Shown: piece by piece, positions 35,525 through 40,950 of the stretch
Layout of the letters: each line of letters begins with the position of its first letter
Position numbering within the stretch: the first letter of the stretch is position 1
Translations under genes and position numbers: made by a program
Notes under the pieces: model-generated
Seen by the model: the letters and a program-made list of their open reading frames with translations, nothing else
Told to the model about the DNA's origin: nothing
The model's database searches: none
Assembly: GCA_013824165.1 (NCBI GenBank)
Contig: PNNH01000094.1
Coordinates: 1-40,950, forward strand
Source of the DNA: Methylibium sp.
GTDB taxonomy: Bacteria > Pseudomonadota > Gammaproteobacteria > Burkholderiales > Burkholderiaceae_C
Reading direction: 5' to 3'
Length of the DNA: 40,950 nucleotides

Positions 35525-36421
35525 TTACTGGCCCTTGGCAGCCGCGACCTGAGCAGCCACTTCGGCCGCGAAGTCGTCAACCTTCTTCTCAATGCCTTCG
35601 CCGACCACGTACAGGGTGAAGCTCTTCACCGTCGTGGCCTTGTCCTTCAGCATCGCAGCCACCGTCTGCTTGCCATCGGCAGCCTTGACGAAGACCTGAT
35701 CCAGCAGCGAGACCTCCTTGAGGTACTTCTGCACCGAACCTTCGACCATCTTGGCGATGATGTCGGCCGGCTTGCCGGACTCGGCAGCCTTCTCTTCAGC
35801 GATCTTGCGCTCCTTGGCGACCAGCTCGGCCGGCACTTCGGCGCTGGACAGCGCAGCCGGCTTCATGGCGGCCACGTGCATCGCGACGTCCTTGGCCGCC
35901 ACGTCGTCACCGTCGAACTCGACCATCACGCCGATGCGGGTGCCGTGCAGATAGGACGCCAGCTTGGCACCCGACGCATAGCGCTTGAAGCGGCGGATCG
36001 TCATGTTCTCGCCGATCTTGCCGATCAGGCCCTTGCGCACGTCTTCCACGGTCGGGCCGAAGCCTTCTTGCGACAGAGGCAGCGCCGACAGCGCTTCGAC
36101 GGAAGCCGGGTTCTGCTCGGCCACCAGGCCGGCCAGCGCGTTCACGAAGGCCAGGAAGGCATCGTTCTTGGACACGAAGTCGGTTTCGCAGTTGACTTCG
36201 ATCAGCGCGCCAGTCGTGCCCACGACGGCAGCAGCGACCACGCCTTCAGCCGTCACGCGCGAGGCGGCCTTGCCAGCCTTGTTGCCCAGCTTGACGCGCA
36301 GGATCTCTTCGGCACGGCTCATGTCGCCTTCGGCCTCAGTCAGAGCCTTCTTGCACTCCATCATCGGTGCATCAGTGCGGGCGCGCAGCTCAGCCACCAT
36401 GCTTGCGGTAATTGCAGCCAT
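35525..36421 (-). CDS. tsf: Elongation factor Ts
   Basis: EF-Ts reloads EF-Tu with GTP. The 298-residue protein has the N-terminal UBA-like domain ([38 protein letters not shown]), the core with the invariant [14 protein letters not shown], and the C-terminal dimerisation module. The length is normal. It follows rpsB after 110 bases that contain a strong terminator and a second hairpin. Confidence 0.99.
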   Translation of the reverse strand: MAAITASMVAELRARTDAPMMECKKALTEAEGDMSRAEEILRVKLGNKAGKAASRVTAEGVVAAAVVGTTGALIEVNCETDFVSKNDAFLAFVNALAGLVAEQNPASVEALSALPLSQEGFGPTVEDVRKGLIGKIGENMTIRRFKRYASGAKLASYLHGTRIGVMVEFDGDDVAAKDVAMHVAAMKPAALSSAEVPAELVAKERKIAEEKAAESGKPADIIAKMVEGSVQKYLKEVSLLDQVFVKAADGKQTVAAMLKDKATTVKSFTLYVVGEGIEKKVDDFAAEVAAQVAAAKGQ

Positions 36422-36441
36422 TTCAATCTCCGGTTTGCAGC

Positions 36442-36463
36442 GGAGCCGGCCTCAGCCGGCTCC
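36442..36463 (-). other. Hairpin in the tsf leader
   Basis: GGAGCCGGC (36442-36450) pairs perfectly with GCCGGCTCC (36455-36463) around a 4-base loop, about 20 bases before the tsf ATG. No T run follows. It could hide or expose the CCGGAG-type ribosome binding site region or block mRNA decay from the 3' side. Confidence 0.55.
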
Positions 36464-36486
36464 TGTCAAATTTCGTATCAGCTTTG

Positions 36487-36512
36487 AAAAAAAGGGGCTG
36501 AATCAGCCCCTT
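36487..36512 (-). terminator. Strong terminator after rpsB
   Basis: A 9-base-pair stem (36492-36500 with 36504-36512, core GGGGCTG/CAGCCCC) and 3-base loop is followed on the minus strand by seven consecutive T residues. It lies 20 bases after the rpsB stop. It is the best intrinsic terminator in the window and probably sets the ratio of S2 to EF-Ts. Confidence 0.92.
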
Positions 36513-36531
36513 CGTTCCGGGTGCCTGAGGA

Positions 36532-37278
36532 TCAAGCGCCTTCGTTGACCTCGACGAACTCGTCGCCGTCAGCAGCCACAGCCTGCACCAGTTCGTTGGT
36601 GGCGTTGGCACGGCCTTCCAGCACCGCATCAGCCACAGCCTTGGCGTACAGCGCCACAGCCTTGGCCGAGTCGTCGTTGCCCGGGATGATGTAGTCGATG
36701 CCTTCGGGCGAGTGATTGGTGTCAACCACGCCGATCACCGGAATGCCCAGCTTCTTGGCTTCAGCCACAGCAATCTTGTGGTAGCCGACGTCGATCACGA
36801 AGATGGCGTCCGGCAGCGCGGTCATGTCCTGGATGCCGCCGATGTTCTTTTCCAGCTTGGCGATGTCGCGCTGGAACAGCAGGGCTTCCTTCTTGATCGC
36901 GGGCTGGGTGCCAGCTTCGATCTGAGCCTGCATGTCCTTCAGGTTCTTCAGCGAACCCTTGACCGTCTTGAAGTTGGTCATCATGCCGCCCAGCCAACGC
37001 GAGTCGACGTAGGGCATGCCGGCGCGCTGGGCTTCCAGGGCCACCACTTCGCGGGCTTGGCGCTTGGTGCCGATCATCAGGATCGTGCCGCGCTTGGCAG
37101 CCAGCTGGCGCACGAACTTCATCGCTTCCTCGAACTTCGGCAGCGTCTTTTCGAGGTTGATGATGTGAATCTTGTTGCGATGGCCGTAGATGAAGGGGGC
37201 CATCTTGGGGTTCCAGAAGCGGGTCTGGTGACCAAAGTGGACACCTGCTTCCAGCATTTCGCGCATCGTGACGGACAT
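36532..37278 (-). CDS. rpsB: 30S ribosomal protein S2
   Basis: S2 joins late in 30S assembly and anchors S1. The 248-residue protein starts [20 protein letters not shown] and includes [33 protein letters not shown] and [20 protein letters not shown]. The ATG at 37278 has CGGAG at good spacing; 61 further in-frame codons upstream are not part of the family. It heads the long minus-strand run and is divergent from the amidase gene across 174 bases. S2 commonly represses rpsB-tsf, but no specific leader motif was recognised. Confidence 0.99.
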   Translation of the reverse strand: MSVTMREMLEAGVHFGHQTRFWNPKMAPFIYGHRNKIHIINLEKTLPKFEEAMKFVRQLAAKRGTILMIGTKRQAREVVALEAQRAGMPYVDSRWLGGMMTNFKTVKGSLKNLKDMQAQIEAGTQPAIKKEALLFQRDIAKLEKNIGGIQDMTALPDAIFVIDVGYHKIAVAEAKKLGIPVIGVVDTNHSPEGIDYIIPGNDDSAKAVALYAKAVADAVLEGRANATNELVQAVAADGDEFVEVNEGA

Positions 37279-37452
37279 GTAGTAACTCCGAAGGTTGGTT
37301 CTAAAATCCGGCCTGAATCGCGTGGGTCTCGAATGCAAAGAAGACCACAGCGCGACACCTTTCAGAAGCCGGTTTGCGATTTGTTCTGCAAGGAACGTCA
37401 GGGACACAAAGACCCAGCACACCCGGCAAAACCCAAAGAGTATACAACACCC

Positions 37453-38814
37453 ATGCACCATGACCTGTGCAGCGCCCTCGCCCAGCTACGAGACGGCAGC
37501 ACCACGGCCAGCGCATTGATGGACCTCAGCCTGACTGCAGCACGCAGTGAGGCAGCGCGCCACGTCTTTGTCCGAGACTTCTTCCCACAGGCCGCTGCCG
37601 CTGCCGATGCCGCCGACGCCTTATGCCGGGCCGGTGCCCCGCTGCAGCGGCTGGGTGGCTTGGCGATCAGCATCAAGGACCTGTTCGACGTTGCAGGCCA
37701 GCCAAGCACCGCCGCTTCCGCATCTCGCCATGACGCAGACACGGCCAGTGAAGATGCGCTCGCCGTCTCGCGCCTGCGCCGCGCAGGCGCAGCACTGATC
37801 GGCCACACGAACATGAGCGAGTTCGCCTTCTCGGGGCTCGGACTCAATCCGCACCACGGCACGCCGCTCAACCCGGTCAGCTTGGCCCTGGATGGCAAGG
37901 AGCGCATTCCCGGCGGCTCAACATCGGGCGGTGCCGTCAGCGTGGCCATTGGGGCCGCCTGGGCTGCCCTGGGCTCTGACACTGGCGGCTCGATTCGCAT
38001 CCCGGCCGCGCTGCAGGGGCTGGTCGGTTTCAAGAACACAGCCCGACTCACACCAGCAAGTGGCTGCCTGCCCCTCTCGCAGACGCTGGACACGGTCTGC
38101 GCCATCACTCGCTCAGTCCGGGATGCCATCCTGCTCCACGAGGTGTTGAGCGATGCCCCGCTCCATCTTTCAAGACGCTCGCTGACCGTGACACGGCTTG
38201 GCATTCCGGCGCAGCTGCTCGAAGCTTTGGACCCGACTGTGGCTCTGGCCTTCGAGCGCAGTGTCAGAGCCTTGCGCGAAGCTGGCGTTTGCATCGAGCC
38301 GGTGGACTTGCCGATCGGTGAGATGGCCAATCTGCAGGCGCAAGGCGGGTTTGCTGCGGCCGAGAGCTGGGCCTGGCATCGCCACGCCTTGCAGAGCCGA
38401 GAGTCCCTCTATGACCCGCGCGTGGCGCTGCGCATCCGGCGTGGCGCCGCCATCAGCGCCGCGGACTACATCGATCTGCATGCCGCTCGCCAGGCCTGGA
38501 TCGCGCGCATGCAGCATGCGATGCAAGGCTTTGATGCGCTGGTGTGCCCGACCGTGCCAACGGTCGCCCCTGAAATCGGGCCGCTGCTGGCCAGCGATGA
38601 GACCTTCTTCGCCACCAACGCGCTGATGCTGCGCAACACCTCGCTCATCAATATGCTCGACGGCTGCTCGATCAGCCTGCCCTGCCAGGCGCCTGGAGAG
38701 ATGCCTGTCGGCTTGATGCTGTCCTGCAGCGCGCTGCAAGACGACGCATTGCTTGCCTTGGCCATGCAGGTCGAGCAGGCACTGGCCCCGATCACGCGGA
38801 ACGGGGAACGCTGA
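37453..38814 (+). CDS. Amidase signature family hydrolase
   Basis: This is a serine amidohydrolase of the amidase-signature family; the substrate is unknown. The 453-residue protein has the complete catalytic triad: K75 (ISIKDLFDV), cis-Ser S156 ([11 protein letters not shown]) and nucleophile S180 ([19 protein letters not shown]). It also has [14 protein letters not shown], typical of this family. It is not gatA, because no gatC/gatB neighbours are present and the C-terminal domain is short. The ATG at 37453 lacks a clear ribosome binding site; a 247-codon upstream extension is antisense to rpsB and is rejected. It is followed after one base by a D-amino-acid-dehydrogenase-like gene. Confidence 0.92.
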   Translation: MHHDLCSALAQLRDGSTTASALMDLSLTAARSEAARHVFVRDFFPQAAAAADAADALCRAGAPLQRLGGLAISIKDLFDVAGQPSTAASASRHDADTASEDALAVSRLRRAGAALIGHTNMSEFAFSGLGLNPHHGTPLNPVSLALDGKERIPGGSTSGGAVSVAIGAAWAALGSDTGGSIRIPAALQGLVGFKNTARLTPASGCLPLSQTLDTVCAITRSVRDAILLHEVLSDAPLHLSRRSLTVTRLGIPAQLLEALDPTVALAFERSVRALREAGVCIEPVDLPIGEMANLQAQGGFAAAESWAWHRHALQSRESLYDPRVALRIRRGAAISAADYIDLHAARQAWIARMQHAMQGFDALVCPTVPTVAPEIGPLLASDETFFATNALMLRNTSLINMLDGCSISLPCQAPGEMPVGLMLSCSALQDDALLALAMQVEQALAPITRNGER

Positions 38815-38815
38815 G

Positions 38816-40159
38816 ATGAGGATTGCAGTTATCGGCGCCGGCATCGTCGGCGTCACCACAGCGTACGAGCTTGCGGCTGACGGTCATGAAGTGGCCGTGT
38901 TCGAGCGCGGCGGCAGCGTGGCCGCCGAGGGCAGCTTTGCCAATGGCGGCGTCATCGCCCCAGGCGCATGCATGGCCTGGCCGAACGGGGGCGCCCTCGG
39001 CGGCGGCTTGGGGCGCCTGTTCGGCCAAGCGGGAACGGCCCATCTCGGCGGCCCGCTACTCACACGGCTGGCCTGGTCCTTGAACGCCTGGCGCCACGCC
39101 AGGTCGGACACCGCTTCGCTGCGCGCACGAAGTCTGCTGGCGCTGGCCACCCACAGCCAGGATCAGTTGCAAGGCCTACGCCGCAACCTCGGCCTCGACT
39201 ATGAGCACACGCAAGGCCACCTGCTGCTGCTGCGCAGCGCCAAGGATCTCGCTGCGCTGAAGCCTGCACTGGAACTGCTCGATCAGCTGGGTGTCGCCCA
39301 TCAACTGCTCGATCCGGCCCGATGCCTTCGTGCAGAGCCGGGCCTCAATCCGGAAACGGCGCTGCACGCTGGCGTGCTGCTTGGCCAGGGCGAGGTCGGG
39401 AACTGCCGCCAGTTGGCGTTGCTGCTGCGGCAGGAAGCCCAGCGGTTGGGCGCGCGTTTTCGCTTTCACACCCAGGTCATGCGCATCGACGCTGGCCCTC
39501 AACCTCAGTTGCTGCACTCCTACGCCGCACCCGAGCCCGGGTCGCCAGCCTTGCGCGAGGCCGCGGCCGGCGCCGGTGGTCCGGACACCCAAGCCATGCC
39601 GAGCGAACCCGCGCTGGAGCGCTTCGACGCCATCGTCGTCTGCGCAGCCGCCGCATCGGCGGGCCTGCTGGCGCCACTGGGCGTGAAGTTGCCGCTGGCC
39701 GCGGTGCATGGCGTCTCGCTCACCGCCCCCTTGCGCCAGATTGAAGCCCACCCGGACTTCGGGCCCCGCGCGGGCGTGCTGGATTCGCGCTTTCGCGTGA
39801 CGATCAGCCGGATCGGCCAGCGCGTGCGGGTCAGCGGCGGCGCAGCCCTGGGCAAGGCCGAACAAATCGGTCCGCGCACTGACGAGATGCTGCACCGCGT
39901 GCTGCACGACTGGTTTCCCGGCGCCACCCAAGGCGGTACTGTCCAACGCTGGGTCGGCGCCCGGTCCGCCGTGGCGGACGGACTGCCCTTGCTGGGCAGC
40001 AGTGGCCTGCCCGGGCTTTGGCTCAACTGCGGCCACGGCAATCAGGGCTGGGCGCTGGCCTGCGGCTCGGCCCGCGTGCTCGCCGATCAGCTGAGTGGCC
40101 GGCAAGCGGCCGTCGAAGCCAGCGCACTCCAAGCGCTGTCGCCCGGCCGCTTGCGCTAA
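38816..40159 (+). CDS. DadA-like FAD-dependent amino acid dehydrogenase
   Basis: This flavoprotein of the DAO superfamily most resembles the D-amino acid dehydrogenase small subunit (DadA), which oxidises D-amino acids and passes electrons to the respiratory chain. The 447-residue protein has the N-terminal Rossmann dinucleotide site IAVIGAGIVGVTTAYELAAD, GSFANGGVIAPGACMAWPN, and a C-terminal FAD-closing segment GLWLNCGHGNQGWALACGSA. A Gly/Pro/Ala-rich stretch at about 235-270 looks like an insertion. The ATG at 38816 follows the amidase stop by one base. The substrate is inferred, and glycine or another amine is possible. Confidence 0.88.
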   Translation: MRIAVIGAGIVGVTTAYELAADGHEVAVFERGGSVAAEGSFANGGVIAPGACMAWPNGGALGGGLGRLFGQAGTAHLGGPLLTRLAWSLNAWRHARSDTASLRARSLLALATHSQDQLQGLRRNLGLDYEHTQGHLLLLRSAKDLAALKPALELLDQLGVAHQLLDPARCLRAEPGLNPETALHAGVLLGQGEVGNCRQLALLLRQEAQRLGARFRFHTQVMRIDAGPQPQLLHSYAAPEPGSPALREAAAGAGGPDTQAMPSEPALERFDAIVVCAAAASAGLLAPLGVKLPLAAVHGVSLTAPLRQIEAHPDFGPRAGVLDSRFRVTISRIGQRVRVSGGAALGKAEQIGPRTDEMLHRVLHDWFPGATQGGTVQRWVGARSAVADGLPLLGSSGLPGLWLNCGHGNQGWALACGSARVLADQLSGRQAAVEASALQALSPGRLR

Positions 40160-40168
40160 TCTGCGGCC

Positions 40169-40950
40169 ATGCGCCGACTTCTGCCCAGCCAGCACAGACT
40201 GCCCTTGCACACCGCCGCCAGCAGCCGTGTCATCGAAGCCCATGCCCAGGCAAGCTTGCCGGCGCATACCCTGATGACAAAGGCCGGACTGGCTCTGGCC
40301 AAGCTGGCTGGCGCACTGACGCCGCATCAGCGCCTCATCTGGGTGGCCTGCGGTCCAGGCAACAACGGCGGCGACGGGCTGGTCGCCGCGACATGGCTGC
40401 ACAAGGCAGGCTTCCCGGTTCAGGTCAGCCTGATCCGCAGCGAAGCTCCACCACCCGCAGACGCGGCCTGGGCACTGGGCGAAGCGCGGGCCGCCGGCGT
40501 TCCGATCACGCCTGATTTGCCGAGCGCCAAGCCAGGCTTGCTCATTGACGCATTGCTGGGCCTGGGCAGCAGCCGCGCGCCGGAGGGCCAGATCGCAGAC
40601 TGGATTCGCTTCATCAACAGCCAGCATGCTCCCGTGCTGGCCGTCGACCTGCCCACCGGCCTGCACTGCGACACGGGGCAAAGACTTGGCGAATCGGTCG
40701 TCCGAGCCACCCACTGCCTGACACTGCTGTCACTGAAGCCTGGACTCTTCACCGCGCAAGGCCGCGAGTACAGCGGCGAATTGTGGGCGGACGACCTGGA
40801 CTGCCGGACCGAAGTGCCTGCGGACGCTTGGCTGCTGGGGCTGGACAGCCTCGCCGCCGTTCAGCGCCCGCCCCTTGCCAGTGCCCACAAAGGCAGCCAT
40901 GGCGATGTGCTGGTGATTGGCGGCGCCACTGGCATGCACGGCGCGGCCAG
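40169..40950 (+). CDS. nnr: Bifunctional NAD(P)H-hydrate epimerase / dehydratase Nnr (3' end off the window)
   Basis: This enzyme repairs damaged NADH and NADPH hydrates: the N-terminal epimerase interconverts R and S forms and the C-terminal kinase-fold domain dehydrates the S form. The visible 260 codons include the YjeF_N epimerase domain with ACGPGNNGGDGLVAA, LLIDALLGLGSS and VLAVDLPTGLHCDTG. The beginning of the dehydratase domain follows (HKGSHGDVLVIGGATGMHGAA) before the window ends. The ATG at 40169 is nine bases after the DadA-like gene, so it is probably in the same transcript. The missing half is only beyond the window. Confidence 0.93.
   Translation, partial: MRRLLPSQHRLPLHTAASSRVIEAHAQASLPAHTLMTKAGLALAKLAGALTPHQRLIWVACGPGNNGGDGLVAATWLHKAGFPVQVSLIRSEAPPPADAAWALGEARAAGVPITPDLPSAKPGLLIDALLGLGSSRAPEGQIADWIRFINSQHAPVLAVDLPTGLHCDTGQRLGESVVRATHCLTLLSLKPGLFTAQGREYSGELWADDLDCRTEVPADAWLLGLDSLAAVQRPPLASAHKGSHGDVLVIGGATGMHGAA

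Noticed and set aside
36712-37452. 247-codon upstream extension of the amidase
   Set aside because: It runs antisense through rpsB and its own leader, and amidase similarity starts only at 37453.
39176-40714. 512-codon minus-strand frame over the DadA-like and Nnr genes
   Set aside because: Both plus-strand genes have strong family motifs; the antisense translation is Gln/Gly/Ala-rich and lacks similarity to anything recognised.

Overview
The window is high-GC DNA with dense, mostly essential genes whose content and order match a betaproteobacterium of the order Burkholderiales, probably near the Roseateles / Rubrivivax / Leptothrix / Ideonella group. The evidence is the gene order rpsB-tsf-pyrH-frr-uppS-cdsA-dxr-rseP-bamA-skp-lpxD-fabZ-lpxA-lpxB-rnhB-trmH, the run rpsF-priB-rpsR-rplI-dnaB, hslR-grpE-dnaK-dnaJ, a TctCBA/TctDE uptake system, and E. 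coli-like sigma-32 and LexA sites. The genus is inference. No phage, insertion sequence, CRISPR array, tRNA or rRNA was seen, and nothing looks recently acquired.

Layout. (1) 1-2523, minus strand: tctC-tctB-tctA, a tripartite tricarboxylate transporter with a terminator-like hairpin between the binding-protein gene and the membrane genes; tctA runs off the left edge. (2) 2654-5177, plus: the divergent two-component pair tctD-tctE, joined by a 4-base overlap to hslR. (3) 5283-9104, plus: grpE-dnaK-dnaJ, with matching sigma-32 promoters before grpE and dnaK and a hairpin between dnaK and dnaJ. (4) 9280-10908, plus: a receiver-TPR protein of unknown role. (5) 10986-12119, minus: a PA0069-type radical SAM protein whose start codon touches a near-consensus LexA box. 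(6) 12279-15315, minus: rpsF-priB-rpsR-rplI and, after a terminator, dnaB. (7) 15491-17590, minus: a large sodium:solute symporter with a long helical insertion and an EF-hand-like loop. (8) 17711-17890: a tandem pair of 90-bp repeats. (9) 17892-22203: ppsA, divergent from its regulator ppsR, then an EamA permease. (10) 22200-37278, minus: one long run for 23S/tRNA methylation, RNase HII, lipid A, outer-membrane assembly, isoprenoid and phospholipid synthesis, ribosome recycling, UMP kinase, EF-Ts and S2. (11) 37453-40950, plus: an amidase, a DadA-like flavoprotein and the start of bifunctional Nnr.

How it works together. Region 10 couples translation factors to envelope construction: UppS, CdsA and Dxr make lipid carriers and precursors, LpxA/D/B and FabZ build lipid A and fatty acids, Skp and BamA insert outer-membrane proteins, and RseP is the envelope-stress protease. 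Regions 2 and 3 join heat-shock ribosome rescue (HslR) to the DnaK machine. Region 9 pairs a gluconeogenic enzyme with the kinase/phosphorylase that switches it.

The gene set is largely conventional. The strongest unusual signals are regulatory or at single residues: the LexA box fused to the radical SAM start, a perfect DnaA box inside the dnaK heat-shock promoter, a Gly-to-Val change in the BamA VRGF motif, the EF-hand-like loop in the symporter, and the 90-bp repeats behind ppsA. I found no convincing wholly new multi-gene system.
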